Shown: positions 1 through 14,100 of the stretch, one piece after another
Layout of the letters: every line of letters begins with the position of its first letter
How positions within the stretch are numbered: the first letter of the stretch is position 1
Assembly: GCA_963970005.1 (NCBI GenBank)
Contig: CAXAMN010003570.1
Coordinates: forward strand, 1-64,000
Length of the DNA stretch: 64,000 nucleotides
Direction of reading: 5' to 3'
DNA from: Durusdinium trenchii
Lineage: Eukaryota > Sar > Dinophyceae > Suessiales > Symbiodiniaceae
Program-made: the position numbers and the translations under genes
The notes under the pieces: generated by a model
Seen by the model: only the letters and a program-made list of their open reading frames with translations
Told to the model about the DNA's origin: nothing
The model's database searches: none

Positions 1-1290
1 ACTGAGTCCCAAAGTATTGAACCAGTTCACTAAGCTCTTGTGGGGGGGCTCAATGGTTGTCCATGACCATCAAACATGTGAATTCGCTGGTACCGTTGCT
101 TGGGACAGAGCGTGCGGATTCGTCGAAAGAAGTCAAATGACTGGTGCTTCATGGCCAAGTCAGCACCTTCCCGGAGGAAGTTTTCGAGTTTGGTCCGTTT
201 ATTGATCCGGCTATACTTTCTGATTTGTTTATGCAAAGTACGATAGCGAGTCAATTTGCACCAACCCTGAAACACGGACTTGAGACAACAATTCGGCAAG
301 GCCAGGACAGCCTTCCGTGCTAGCCACATCTGGGCACTGAGTGATCGAAAGACAGGATCCACCTGGGTCTGTCGTTTGACTGACGGGAAACATTGCTTAC
401 ACAATTGTACAAGACTTCGTTCCAATGCCAGATTATTATCGATCGGTGATGACTGAACTGCTGTGGTAGCAATGGCCTGTCGTGCCTGAGTCAGGAAGGT
501 GTCCCATTGCGGTGTTTGCTGAGTCCAGGCCTGTCGAAGGCGGAACCGGTTGATGCCTTCATGGTATTTGGGATTGGGAGTTGGGTACCATTTGGACAAA
601 TGGAAGCTCAATGGATAGTGGCGTGGGCCTTGATTGCCAAACAAAAAGTCGAAGTCAGGGTGATGCTTCGGTTGCATTCGGCTCCAGGAAATCTGGTCCT
701 TGCGCATCAACACGAAATCGATTCGAGTATTATGATTACCATGCACGAACGTGGGATGGAATACCCTAGTGTGAATAGCTGCCATGCGGTTATCCTGAAC
801 TAGTGCGCGGAATTGGTCCCGATCAATTTGAGCAGCTTTGGCATACTTAGGATCCTTGGTGAAAATATGCTGACCATCAAAATCAAGTGGTGTGTTATAA
901 TCACCGCCTAATACCAGAAGATTCCGTGTTGGGGTATGGTTGATGCAATTACGAAGGCAATCCCAAACTCTTTGGCGTTCGTTCAACAATTGCGAAACGT
1001 TCCCGCCTGAGTTCCATGCATGTTGATAGATGGCATATATGTCGTGAGGGCGGTACAAGTGCAATCTCACCTGCATGATCCTGCCGGGGATGTGGTGTGC
1101 AACCGAGATGGCTTCTCGTGAGATCAGGGCTGCACGAATCATCACGAGAACTGAAGCATACCGATCAGCCCATGTAACACATGCCATTGAGGGGTACTCC
1201 ATTCACTTGTCATTCCCCATCCCGTTTCCTGGGCGATAATGATGTCATATGGTGATCGATCACACCAGGCAAGCCAGCTGGGGCCAGCTG
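1..1290 (-). pseudogene. LINE ORF2 fragment: APE-type endonuclease domain and linker, frameshifted
   Basis: The long frame 30-1202 reads as the exonuclease-endonuclease-phosphatase (EEP) domain that nicks target DNA for a non-LTR retrotransposon. Visible motifs are LVLGGDYNTPL (the GDxN metal-binding motif), NTRIDFVLMR and GPRHYPLSF near the active-site histidine, followed by a basic linker leading towards the reverse transcriptase. The catalytic Glu motif lies upstream in another frame: codons for AQETGWG occupy about 1217-1234, so a frameshift separates it from the main frame near 1150-1190. A second shift is suggested near position 45 in a run of seven G, after which ELSELVQYFG reads in a different frame. 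The RT itself would lie outside the window. The copy is a dead fragment; its LINE clade is not determined. Confidence 0.75.
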
Positions 1291-1859
1291 GGATAGTGCA
1301 GCGATCTTGAAGCATTCCACTGTAGCACTTGCAGATGGCCTAATGCGGGAGGGGTCGGATTGGATACCCGAGGGCAGGGGAGCTGTCGACGACGCTGTGC
1401 CCATAGCTAGCGTATTCGAAAGGGCACCTGTGCTAGGTAGAAGGCTTTATTGCGATACATGGCTAATCCGTGATCCAAGGATCGAAAACATGTTCGAGTA
1501 TACGATCGTTCTAATCGGTTGCACCGATTCCGAGACTAGACGAAGGCTAAGCCAGCTGTTGTCCATGCCTCGTGGTGATGTTTCGCCCGAGGTGGTAGAA
1601 TATCATGGACATGAATCGGGTTCACGCGCTCTCCTGAGGCGGGAGAGACAACCCTCACGCCCGGGATGGTGGGTACAAGCATAAAAGGCTCATTTCGGTC
1701 CATCCCGCCTAGACTTAAGACCAGGCTTTGCAAATCTATGAAGTTCAAAAGAATAAGGAGCGAAAAAGTGGGGCTAAGCATGCTACGGATATTCACAAGC
1801 AACGCATGGCACGAAAGTGGAAAAAAAAAAACCACGCCCGACGTTCCCTTTCTTAATCT

Positions 1860-2220
1860 GCAAATGGCGCTTTCAACTACTAATAATTTAATAAAATATT
1901 TTATCCAAAAAAATATCATAAATAAAATAAATCAATTATATATAAATATCAATATAAATTATAAATAATTGTATATTATTATCAAAAATACATTATATAA
2001 TATCAATCAATATAATTTCTTCAATACAAATAATTTTAATATCAATTATATAAATAAAATATATATTTAAACAAACAATTATTACCAATTCATCAAATAT
2101 ACAAAATATATTCATATATTTTAATTAATAATAGTCAATAAATAAATACGATATATTTTTACATCTTTAATTTATATTTATATAATTAATATTTATATAA
2201 TTAAAAAATACGAATTCCAA
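1860..2220. other. Extreme AT-rich block
   Basis: About 360 bases are almost entirely A and T (runs such as aataaaataaat and tatataaatat), sharply different from the roughly even composition on both sides. There is no open frame of note and no exact short-period repeat, so it is not a simple microsatellite. It could be degenerate low-complexity DNA or an old AT-rich insertion. Confidence 0.75.
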
Positions 2221-2439
2221 ATCCTAAATTGCATAAATAATTCAAGTCCATTTATCCCACGTGCCTTCAAGCTTAGACATTTATGTTTTGGTAAAAATCT
2301 TCGAATAATAGATATTACAATCCTCTTGGTCCGCAACCTCTTAAAACCAATTTTCCCGCGAAGAACCTTACAACCCAACTTCATGCCAAATTCCTAACCT
2401 TCAGTGTTATTTTGCGCACTTTTGTGCCAAACTTTCCTG

Positions 2440-2960
2440 CTCCCAGAGAATGTTGAACTAAAAAGCACTCCTCTTCACCTCAGTATTCTTTGAACTAATC
2501 CCGAATTCAATTGAACTTAGAAATCATCTTTGTCTAAATCTCTTTCAACATCTTTGCATTACCGCCCTCTTCTTTGCACCAAAAATACATTGAAGCTATC
2601 TTCACTGAATCCAAGTTTGGTTGAACCTTGAAGCCCATGTCGCCCCATATTTTTTGCATACAAAAACGGTTGAACACATCTTCACCCCCAAAGCCTTTTG
2701 AACCATTTCAAGTCTTGTTGTCGGTAAACGTCTTTAAACGTTTCTGCAATCCAAGCCTCCGCATCTCCAACTTCTTAAAAACAATCTTCACACCAAGCAC
2801 CTCGAAACCCATATACGCAGCAAGGTCCTTTGAACCATCACGTCCATATTGCCCCTCAATTGATTGAATCTATTGAACCAAAATGGGATCTCGACCCCAC
2901 AGTTCTAGGAACATCTTTTCAGCCGACATATTGATCCTAGGTTTGTTTCAACCTTCAAGT
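2440..2960. repeat. Degenerate TTGAAC-bearing repeat tract
   Basis: The hexamer TTGAAC recurs at about eight places (near 2453, 2488, 2510, 2619, 2668, 2697, 2832, 2873), usually with CTTC or CATC close by, in an otherwise pyrimidine-rich stretch without a convincing frame. The spacing is irregular, which suggests a decayed tandem repeat. Confidence 0.35.
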
Positions 2961-3242
2961 CTCTCTTGTCGCAAAGCCACAGTTTGTGCGGGGGGGGACC
3001 GGTGGCCAACCCGAACATAAAGGGCGAGAGTACAAACCCTGCCAGGAAGGTATTGAATACATTCATCATTGGCTCTGTTCTTATTCTGTTGGTAATTCAA
3101 TACAACAAATAATCTGCCTTATATAAAAATGTTCAGCGCCGCATGACAGTCTCTGACTCAAAACAACATCTCAATTAGCCGATATTCATATATAATATGT
3201 ATGGTGGTTGTCCAATATTATTGTTTGTTGAAACGGCCATTC

Positions 3243-3630
3243 TTCGCGAAAACAAAAATAACATTCGCGAAACTTTCGCGAACCCTGTGTTTTTCTTTCG
3301 CGGGGGTTCACCATCTCTTGAAACCATTAAACCTTGTAGGGACTCGATTTCTAAATACAAGTGCACGGAGTGTTTTTGGTTCAGCAGGAGGATGCTACAG
3401 ACAGGAAGCTGGTGTTGGAGCAAAATTTCGTTGGCACATGTTTTCCTACATGTCTATCCATGGTGCAGTGCTACCACTCAAGCCGAGGATGCCTATAGCT
3501 TCTTCGTGCGCTGTTCTACCATAATGAAAAAACAAGCATACAAAAAAAAGGAACTGGAATAAACATACTTTCGCGAATCTTTCGCGAAAAAAGATTAACA
3601 TCCGCGAACTCGAAAAAAGAACTTTCGCGA
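3243..3630. repeat. Two clusters of the palindromic octamer TTCGCGAA
   Basis: Perfect TTCGCGAA copies lie at 3243-3250, 3264-3271 and 3275-3282 (left cluster) and at 3570-3577 and 3581-3588 (right cluster). A one-base variant is at 3601-3608 and partial copies are near 3297 and 3624. The stretch from 3243 (TTCGCGAAAA, a short A-rich spacer, TAACAT, CGCGAA) is repeated almost base for base from 3581, so the two clusters are direct repeats about 338 bp apart. Function unknown; the intervening DNA has only short overlapping frames. Confidence 0.6.
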
Positions 3631-3639
3631 GACCCACGA

Positions 3640-6600
3640 TCATGTCATCCAAGGCTCTCGACATTAAAAACCCTTACAAGGACCTTTTGGATAACTCCCA
3701 TATATGAATATTTATCTATCCGTCTCTGTATGTATTAGTTTAATCACCTGCTTTATCATCGAAACAAGCTACTATCCTAATCTCAACATGATTCGTCGCT
3801 GCTAACTGGCTTTGGACTATCTTGCCTTTGGCAATTCTCCAAATGTTGGTTGGTTGCCTTTGGCAAATTCGCTGCTAGAGAGTGGGATATGACAACACTA
3901 AGCATAAAATCGATTTAGACAAAGGAGACCCCATGGGCCAACTTTGCCATTGTAGCTCCATCACTGATGTTCTAGCAAGCAAAAGTATGAACATCTTAGA
4001 CTCTTAGATCATCTTAGTACATTAAAACATGGTTTTGAGAACTCAGTTGATCAAAGCCGTTGGTTGAGGTTCAAGTCAGCTTGGCACACGTTCGTTCCTG
4101 AGACATTAAGGAACCGCAGGCGTTTCACTTCTCGGTCGTTGGTCGGAACAAATTGAAAATGGCTCGGCTTCGGGGCGGCTCAGAAGCGGATGCTGACCAT
4201 ACCATCTCTAATCACGAATTGTCCGACCTTGCAAGCTCGGCCAAAACGAGTTGATCGCAAACGCGAAATGCATTGAGATGGATCGAGTCTTCCGGCATTC
4301 AATGGCCGTCTATTCTCATTGCCTTTTGGGGCGCTGCTAGCTCGCGTGCATGTGGAATTGTCTTAATTTGGCCACAAAGGCATGCTAGGACCAAGGCTGC
4401 GTGTGGGAATCTGTGGGGTCACAAATTAGCCTGTGTTGGTTGAGGTGTCCAATACCAACGACAACTGCCTTCCCCCAAAAATGGATAAAAATGGCTGGAC
4501 CTCACATGGTCAACATGTCCCAGCCGATTATCAGCTTAACAAACAGACTCGTACAGTAGCCCCAATCGTCCCAGCTTGGAGGAATACCTAGAGTCCCTAG
4601 AGCCTCAACACACAAGGAACGTGAGAACTACAAATAGGTCACATACAAGACGCAATAGCTTGTAAGCAGGTATTGGATGAGATGATCGAAGAACCTGCGT
4701 GAACCAGCTTTACAAGAACCCCAAAAAGGAAATTGCCGGATGTGAGAGGATTGTGACAACCACACAAATCCGCTCAACTCCAAGAACCCTTGATTCCAAC
4801 CTGATGCGATTCATCTCCTATATAGTAGTGCAATCAATAGCATGGCCTTTGATCAAGTTGACTCCATCCACTAAGAACTTGAATTCGTTTTCACCGGGTT
4901 CGGTGCGACTATGCCTCACGGTTCATTCAAATCTTTTGCAACCGAAAGAACCCTGACCTTCAATCAGCACAATGCTGTGGCTCCGAACGAGCTGGGATAT
5001 CTCAGGATCTGCGAAGCCTTGGCATTTTGGCATCCTCAATAAACTGCTAGATCCTACTGAGAAAAGGCTACTTCTCTCTTCTTATAGATCCTCAAGTTCC
5101 AACATAGTCTTACAAATGGTTGACAAACCGAGGACAAACGAAATTGAATGTTTTTCTGTGGCAATGTCTGTTGACTGGGAAAAGTTTCTTCTCGACTACA
5201 CTGGCGTGCGGAGTTGCCCGTAAAGAACCAGTGGATAGATACGACGAAAGGCACGGCCATGCCTGCGACACTTGATCGGCCGACCAGCTCTGAACTCCCA
5301 AATATAAGGGCTGAAGCAAGGACAGTCAAATGATTGATCTAGAAGCTGGAGACATCTGAATCCATACACCATCTTCGATTTCGCTGCCTGAACGTGGCTC
5401 AGCGCTCGGCGTAAAGTCGCATCCTCCAGAAGAAAGCTATTTGCACGGACCCGAGCCTCGGCGAAGGTCCATGGCAGTCCATGCAGGATCGAGACTCTAC
5501 CCAGGCCTATGGAGGCCTGTGGCATTGGCAGAACAATTTGCAAACAAATTGTTTTCCACGCTTTCTTCAAGAGGAAGCGGGATGTATCAAGCAACATCCC
5601 AGAATGACGAGGCACTGCTCCGTATGCTTTCTTCCACCCATTTTGCCAACACTGTCGCGGAGATTGTCACGTGGATCGAGGGGGGGTTGTATTGCAAGTT
5701 GGAATTCGTGGAGGGGGGCGGAGGTGACCCGTTATCCATAAGGGAAGTCCTTGCACCCGCCAGCGGCCTCCAAGCTTTCCACATCCGAAAGAGCTTCACG
5801 GAAGTCCTGCTGACAGCATTAACCGGAAACGGACATGCAATTCCGTTGGTTCTTGTTTAACTTGCACAGAATTATATATAATATATATATATATGTGGAG
5901 CAGCTGGCCAAAAAAAGAGCAAGCAAAGCTGTCAGCACCAATCGGCGCGTCAACTACTAACTAGTAAGTACTGCTAGGGAGGAATGGATGAGGCTGGACG
6001 GCGCCCAAAAACAACCCTTGCAGCGTTCGAGTTCCTGCTGCAGTCCAATGTACAGTGCAAAAGCATCAGGAGTCAAAGAACGCTGCCTAATTGAAAACAG
6101 GATTTTCTAGGTGGCTCTACCATGGAGCCTATAGAGAGTGGTGGAGATAAACTCTGGATCACAGGAGGCTTCCGTCAGCTGCTTGGGGGCAATTACCACC
6201 CAAGCCCCCCAGAGCATGATGCTCTCTCAAACCCCTTGAACGTGCTGCATGCAAAGCGAGGGCTTGCAAGGCCGGCCATCGTCCTCCTCTAAAGCGTTGT
6301 TACTCTCGTCCTGTCATGGTGGCGAGCTGAAAGCTCACGTGCAATGGTGATGCAAAACTTCACGTTGTTAGTCAAATATTGTATTTGCAACAACTGTTTG
6401 CCTGCTGCCTCTGCTTCAATTGCGGGAAAGCTGTCCCTCTGATTAAGAGTGACACGACAGTCTCCAACAATGCCAAACTTTTGCTGATGAAGCAGTGCTG
6501 AACAAACTGCAAGAATTACATCCTTCGAGGCCATGTTTTAATGCGAAACACCTGGAGCATTTCAATATTTTCATTACGTTCGAGTTAAGTAGCTTCAACA

Positions 6601-7560
6601 AGCGCTTGTTTGCCTGTTCCTCTGTAGCCAAACTCCCCACGTCCTGAGGGGGGTCTTCACCCTAAGGATCCGGTCCCTGAGGGCCCAACCCCCCTACTGA
6701 CAAAGGTCCAAGCTTTCTGAGAAGGTCTGTATATAGATTGATTGCCGATCTACATTCCTATGCACCAACAAATGCCCTTGGGATCATGGGGCAAGCTTTT
6801 GCCGGCCTGCCTGAAATCTTAAAGGAAGCACATCTGGCTGTTGATTTGCGCACTGTCTCTTGATTTGCAATAGCGCAGCCGCACAGAAACAGAACTTCTT
6901 CGCCCCCAGCCTCCCTGACAGACTCTGATGGCTCATCAATGGGCTTCCATTTTTGCAAAACCTGCCTGAATCTAGAGCGGCCAACCAATCTTTGGACGTC
7001 CCTGCATGTGGTTCCTTTTCAGTAGATTCTGCAAAGAATGATAGGTAACTAATGAAGATTTTGTGTTCATTTCACTATATGTATATTAAAAAAAGTAGTT
7101 AATTTTGACATATATATATATATATATGGATGTTATAATTATACTATATATTTTATACAGTATTTCATACAATATATTGTATCAGCGTAATTATCAGAGA
7201 AACTACGCGCATGATCTTATATCATTTCATGCCTGGCATGTACTTAGGGTTTTGGTTGCGTTTACATTCTCTACCGTGATGTTGGATAGCAATGCTTTGG
7301 GATGTGTTCACTATGATACACTGTGCTTGCCCCATCTGTACCCATACCTTCTCTCCACCCACTGGAATCTTCGTTCCTGAGAGCATCAGCTCTTCGAAGC
7401 TCCCCACGTCACCTTATCCCCGCATTCAGTTGGTGCCCATGAAACCTCACGAAACCGCAGTCTGGTGGACCAGGGGTGGATTCGCCCATTCGCCCGACCT
7501 AACTTCTCTGCCGTGTCTGCAGCCATACCCAAAATCTGCTTCTTGTGCCCTTGATCCAGA
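3640..7560. other. Gene-poor stretch, no recognisable gene
   Basis: Only short overlapping frames on both strands are present, none with a motif I recognise. The longest is 5441-5860 on the plus strand (139 codons), which overlaps an equally long minus frame at 5196-5615, so neither is convincing. Short (AT)n runs lie at about 5872-5894 and 7109-7128. Confidence 0.5.
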
Positions 7561-7574
7561 GGGGTAAATTCCGG

Positions 7575-8116
7575 CTATGGACTCCGCCTCTTCAATCTGG
7601 GACGGCAGCACAGAATCAGGGTGGTGAGGGCACCCAAAACCAGCGCCAAAATGAAAGGCTTCAGCAGGAAGTCCTGTGAAAGAACCCACTGAAAGAAGCG
7701 AGCAATATTCGACATCACTAGCCCCGGCTCATCTAAACAGCAACATGTCCTGCACCAACGTCACCACAAGGCTCTCGAACCAACTTGTTGCACTCTCTTG
7801 TGAGACGTTGGCCAAAAAGAGCCAAATGTAGAGCTGACAATAACAGAAGTACCTTGGTACTTCTTGCGGTGCTTGATGCCATACCCCACAGCTCCGGGAC
7901 GAGAGGGAGCTGAGGATCCGAATGAGTTTGGCGGGATCTGAAGGCTTTTGGATTCACCAAATCCAGCAGTTGGAAGTCTTTGCTTTGATAATCAGTGTCT
8001 TCTGCATCCAAATCAATCTGGCCCGGTGCTTTGCCGGATTCCGTTATTTTAACTTCAAATGCCCAAACAAAGGAGATTGTGGTCTTCGAACCAGCAATCT
8101 TCACACCTAACACCAT
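7575..8116 (-). CDS. Possible exons of an unrecognised secreted or membrane protein
   Basis: The frame 8116-7733 is acidic in its first half and contains a methionine at 7882 followed by a signal-peptide-like run (basic start, then KVLLLLSALHLALFG). A second minus-strand frame, 7715-7575, encodes 46 residues with a strong single transmembrane segment (FILALVLGALTTLILCC) and a basic tail ending in KRRSP. The two may be exons of one gene or unrelated chance frames. No family is recognised and no splice sites were proven. Confidence 0.2.
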
Positions 8117-8119
8117 GTT

Positions 8120-11100
8120 ACTATGTTATTATTGGCTCCAATTCTCAAAGCTGTCTTTTCAGACTCCATCCGCATGCTAATGGCATAGCCGTCTGCGCAT
8201 TTCCATATGTACTTACTTCCTCTTGCACAGTCATCTTCCCTGAGATCCCTCAAAATAGGAAATCCAACCAACAGTTTGGCAGTTCGGCCCCTTTGTTGCC
8301 GTGGATCACAAAGAAATTAGGCTCAGACTAGAGCCGGTTCTGTGGCTCGAAATATAACACCGTATTTTACTTGTCAGATTCAAGCAAATGTCATATTACC
8401 AAGTACTCCCTGAGTGACTGCAGTAGCTTTCTGGTTCCAAGACGTACCCTGCAAAAGCAATGACTGCAAAGCCAACCACGAATCACCCACATCCAAGACA
8501 CGATATGGCCAAAATCCAGAAGACCATTGTCCTGTCAGGCACGAGCAGCATCACCCAATATCCACCGAGGTTCCAACACCATCTAAAGGGATCACATCTT
8601 AGCAATGTGACAATGTAATACCCACATTGAAATGGTGACCCTCCCATCATGAAGCTTCTGAAATCTCACACAGGTTCTTAATCCATCAAGTGAGCTCGCT
8701 ACCCGCCGCATGTGTGTTCACGGCTTAGGCTTAGAAACCATAAACGTTCTCGCTCGGTAAGTTCGGGAAGCGAAACATGTAGGAGAGAACTGAGCGGCAA
8801 CAAAAACCTTTGGAGCGGATACCGACGCGAACAGTTGGGCGACCTCGTCGCAAGCGTCATGCAGTCGTGAAGCTCGTGAACAAGCAAGAACCAGCAAAAC
8901 ACGCGTGAGACACAGGCCGAGTGCATTGCAAATGCGGGAGGTGCACCACTTGGGCTTTCTGATGTAGCGTGCGCTCCCCGCTCCCCCCAACAAAGCTTTA
9001 TATATACAAGTTCAAGCTTGAAACCCAAAAAGTACCATATGCCTGGGCCTACGCACACCATTGCTGCGCTCAGTGAAAGGAACAAACTGAGCCAGGCTTT
9101 CGATCACCAAAACTTGCCAGGATCCCGACAAGCAACCGAGTTGCAACCCCTGACAGAACGATTATTTTTACATGCAACAAAACCGTTGAATTCCTGGATC
9201 CAGCCTGAAGCGCCAACAACAGCGCTGCCGGCGCTTCATCCCAGCAGTCCAGCGGCGTCGCTCGACAACGCTCCGCCTGTGACTTGGTCATCCGCATGGG
9301 GCTGGAAAGGGTTTAGTGTGGGTGTCAAGTCAGAGTGAATGAACAGTCCCAATACAACCAGCCCATTTCGGGACTTCTTGGGAAAACAAAAATACCTGGT
9401 TGTGCTTTTGGGGTTGATGTGTGCAACAGAATGAACTGCCCGCCTCTGGACTAAAAAGAAGACCAGGATGATGCCGTCCCCCAAGACTGCGGTTCCCTTG
9501 GCAAAAAGTTCTGAAGAGGTTGAATGAGCCAGGCGGCTTGTACGTTCAGGGTCAGTGAAGGGTGAAGGTGAACGGACGTTGTGAGTAGGCGTGGTGTAGA
9601 CTTGCTGGGCACCTATTCAGCATGCGCCACCCAACCGCTGTTGATCGGAATGGAAACTTGGAGTTGAATTTAAATATATATCTTTTTGTTTTGCACGCAG
9701 CTTGTCCTGGCTGCAAAACAGCAAAACCTTTCTCCCTAGCTTCAAGGATGAAATTGAACAACCCTGTCTGGTTTAGCAAACGGGTGCTTGGAATGTTCAA
9801 CATTGTTCAATTCCGTTGCTTGCTCAATCCCCACATCTTCCGCTGAAACACCAAGCCAACCGTGGCGGTTTGCACCAGCTGGTCAAAGGGATCCGTTGGC
9901 TCCACACATTCCTTACATTTCCGCTCAGAGAGGATCTTCTCAGGACAGACACTGTGGACCAAACGGACCAAGTACATAGAATCATTTCATATTATTGTCT
10001 TGTTTATTGCATATTTTTCCTTCCACTCGTGCTTGCAGCTGTCTCATCAGCACATGCCTGGCGTCCGGGTCTGACTCAGGTGTGTGCTCAGTGGTGGAAA
10101 AGAACAGAGCACCCAGCGCGCCCGCGCTGATGATTTTCATGGCCTCAATAGAAAGCAACGAACATAGCACACCTTCTGTTGTCAAAGCAGGCATCTGCAT
10201 GCCTTTCAGTGACGAACCACACCTACAACAAAACGTGCCCGCCGCCCCTTGTCAAGAGCGATAGCCGTTTAGTCATTCTAAACAACTCCTGTCCACCACA
10301 CTTAAAAAAACATGTAGGGCATTGCAGGGCTTCATACTGCCTTTGGTCCAAGCAGCGATCAACATCACGCGCACGGAGTGAGAGACCACTACGCTGAAGC
10401 GAAGAACCTGATGTTGCGAGCCAGTATTGAAATTGCTCAGCTGTTCCTTTTTTATATCTGGGCTCAGCAGCCTTTAGCCAGGCATGGACCGCAGGGAAAA
10501 GAGCGCAAATGCGGCCAAAGCAATTGCTGCGAAGGAATTGTTCTGCTGCTCCTCCAGAAGTCTGCTCAGCTCTACTCTGTGGGTTCTTAGCAATATGGGA
10601 TGGACACCCTGAATGAATGTAAATTGATACTAAACACAAACAAATACATTAGAAGGTTGGTGGAGAACCCCGCATCGCCTACATCCACCTACGCTGTCAA
10701 AATCGTCTATGACCTACAACCAACTTTGACCTAAAAAGCATCTCAGGTCGTCGCTCGCTCCCCTCCCGTCCTGTCAGCTCAACTCCAACTTAGACCTGTT
10801 AGATCTCAATTTCTCTATATAACTTAGAGCACCTAACCCCGAACAGAAAAGCCACCTCTGCTCATTTTGAGTTTTGGAAAGCCACTTCTGTTCATTCTGT
10901 TCAACCTTCTCAGCAGGGTCAAGGATTTGGGATAGCGTTTCCATCAAACAAAGCGACCACGTCACAAACATTCAGGAGTCTCAAGACTCTATCATGGCTT
11001 GGTGTGCGACTTCAATTCTTTTTCTCAAGTTCTCGCCCCACCAAAAACTGAACGATCCAGCAGTCGGAGAACCCCTCTCCGTTTGCGAGGCTGTTAAGCT

Positions 11101-14100
11101 GAGAGAACTCCATAAATAGAAGAACGAGCTTCACTTCTTCATCTCGCCTGTGCCTTTAGATTAACAGATTAACAGGAAGCTCGAGTCGAAACTGGCCGTA
11201 GGCTATCAAATACAGTTAGCATCTTCAGAACAAGCGGTGCAAGTGTTTGTTTAAGCTGCCAGCGTCATTTGTGACCCCTGCGCTGTGAATCATTTTTTGG
11301 CAAATGACGCCTGCGGCTGCCGCTTCGAGCATTTTTCTTCATTCGACCCGGTCTTGGTTAGGAGGGTGTGGGGTGGGATGGAAGGGTAATTTCATCCGAA
11401 CCGCAAAGTTTTTGGGCTTACAGGATGCGCTCTCTGACCTCCCTCGAAATGTTTTCGTTGTGTTTGGTGGTTCTGCTTCGGTTGATCACGTCCTCATTCT
11501 GTGTGGAGACTTTGGTTTCGGTGGACATTGTAATTTCGCGAGTGTTGATGTCTATGTGGACACGGTGTATACCAACTGTTTTACACCAAACCTGCGCGCG
11601 GTGTGGTGGCTGCTCTCTTTATCTTTTCGTCCCGTTTTGCATGGCTCGCGTGTTTGTCTTGTTCTGTCGCAAGCTCAACAAGGTCTGTGAAGACCGGCGC
11701 ACATGTGATCGAGGTCACCACCACACATTGTGAAGTATGTGTGGAGTTTTCAGTTTCGAAGAAACTGTGGGAACAGCTTGCGGAAGATTATGGGCAAACA
11801 ATGCATCAAATGTTGAAGACGTCTGTTCGCTGAGGTGCCGAAAAGATGCGAGGGACACATTTTTCAGACATGCAAGACGTAATTTACAGTATGATTTACA
11901 GTAAAAAAAGTATGCTCACTGGAGTGGTAAAAACAGTACAAAAACAATGCATTAATGTCATGCACAAGAATAATGAACACGTGCATTTTGTGGGGAAATC
12001 GTGCCGACACTAACTGGCCTGTGCTTGAAACTCCAGGGTCCCTAACAACGCCAGCACCATTTTATACAACTAGAATTGCGGTGTTGGCCCGCCATTTTTC
12101 CTGAGGTCATGACCAAAGCATGGACAAACAAATTATTTAAGAATTAAGCACACATCCATGTAGGCCCCCTCTTTGGGTGTCTGATGGAGGACCAACGTGC
12201 TCCATAGACTGAAGAAAGCCGGACAGTTCTGATCCCTCACGGATTAAAGGTGTCGAATGGTTCCTACTATTCACCACTTCGAAGAGTCCTTAAACAAGTG
12301 TGATCATGGTCCACTCAGGGGACTACACCAAAACCCAATCACTTCGCCAAGTACCTACTCAGAAGGTATTTGGACCCACGGAGTCCTTCCGACTCAGCCA
12401 CAAACTCAGGCATGTTCGGCCATTCACTGAGCCTTCCCAGTATAAAAGTAGACAGCGAGAGATCATCACTCCTGCTCCAACCTCTGCAGATTTCATATAG
12501 ATGACATCAGCCTGGCCAAATTAGGCGGTCCCTCGTGGCTTTCGTCGTGCTGCCTTGACTTCTGGGTTTGCACACGTTGGTGCTATGATTCCATCAGGCC
12601 ACCAGGCCGAGCCCCTTCCGGTCATGTCCTGTCATGTCCCTACATGCATATTTCAACATTCCTATCGCTTGTGGCTATTTCGAGCATTTGCGCAAATGGC
12701 CAATGTGTTGAGACATGAATATGGAATCCATTTTTACAGGCGTCCGTTCTGTTCATTTTCATGAGCCAGACAAGGTTATATATAAATCGATACCAACATG
12801 TTTTGACCCAAATCCAGTTTTCAACCCGATGATCCCCACACCTTGGAGATCTGGTGTTGGACGGAGGACTCCTGCCGGACCCTTGGAGCACAACAGTGTC
12901 ACGCTCATTCTCAATTGTCTTTCGAAACGACAACGGTTTGTGAAGTACACCTATCTCATCCTATCCCCAGCTCGAGCTGAACAAGCTGTCCATCCGAGCT
13001 GGTCCTACATCGATGCTCTGATTGGCATCCTCGATTCTTCAAACAACATTTCTGAGCAGCAGGTGCCCTCCTTCGCTTGCGCGGACTTCAATTGGAGAAG
13101 CCCCAAACCTCTCAAAACCCAAGCCCTTATGGTCTCCACATATATACAGCATGACTCGATGCTTCTTCAAAAAAAAAAATATGCGTGTCTCAACTCGGCT
13201 TCGATGAAAGAGAAGTCTTCCAGATCGCGAGACATTGGAGCTGGGCGGCGACAAAGCTCCGCGGACCAGCGACACTTTGCGGCTGCGACTTCTCTTCACC
13301 TGAGCTGCATAAGGAAACCTCTGGCATAGCGGAGAGAGCTTGGAATTTTGTTGGAACAGTTTGTAAAGGTTGTAGCGGTGTACGAAGACGCTTTTTCAAA
13401 ATTCAAGGCCGTTCACCCAATTTGATCTTGAAGTTCAAATCATGAAGGTAGGCGGAATTCAACTGGATTAGTAACACTTTAGCTGCTTAGCTATGCTTAA
13501 CTCATGTATGCGCCATCTCAAGACCGTGAGATGGTCAACTGACTGCCTAGCTATTCTTTCGTTTTCCAGACGTCAAATTCTTTTGCATAGCTCGGGACCG
13601 GCTCGCTCTCGTCATGCTCAAGGACCTTTATGGTGATTTGGCACGCTCCGCTCCTCTGCATCGAAACCCTGAACAAAAAGCTTGATTACTGGTAGGATGA
13701 TTTGGGTACAAAAATGACAACAATGCACATCACGCTGGTGGGCTCAAAGCCATGTTGGAGCTACTTCAGCATTGTGTTGGGGTTAAATGGCTTTGAAACC
13801 ATTTGACAGCGAGGTTCAGCCTGCGCCAAGCAATTTTAGACAGTTTTTGGCGGTTTTAACCAAGGTGGCAATTGCGGACCATTAAGAATACCTGACACTG
13901 AAACTTAGACCGACACCCTGCGGAGTGGGTAGCACCAGGCGTAGACCCCAAAAGCACAACAAATTCAACAGAAATGTCTTGTGACATCAAACCTCCACGG
14001 TTCCGGGAACAAACTCAACAGTTTCCTTGCATTTTCATAAATTTAGACACACAATGAGGCCCTTTGCTGAACTCATTCAATTCAATGCCTGACCAAACGG

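Noticed and set aside
12715..13329. 204-codon plus-strand frame as a gene
   Set aside because: No motif, mixed composition and overlapping open frames on both strands. Left as unassigned.
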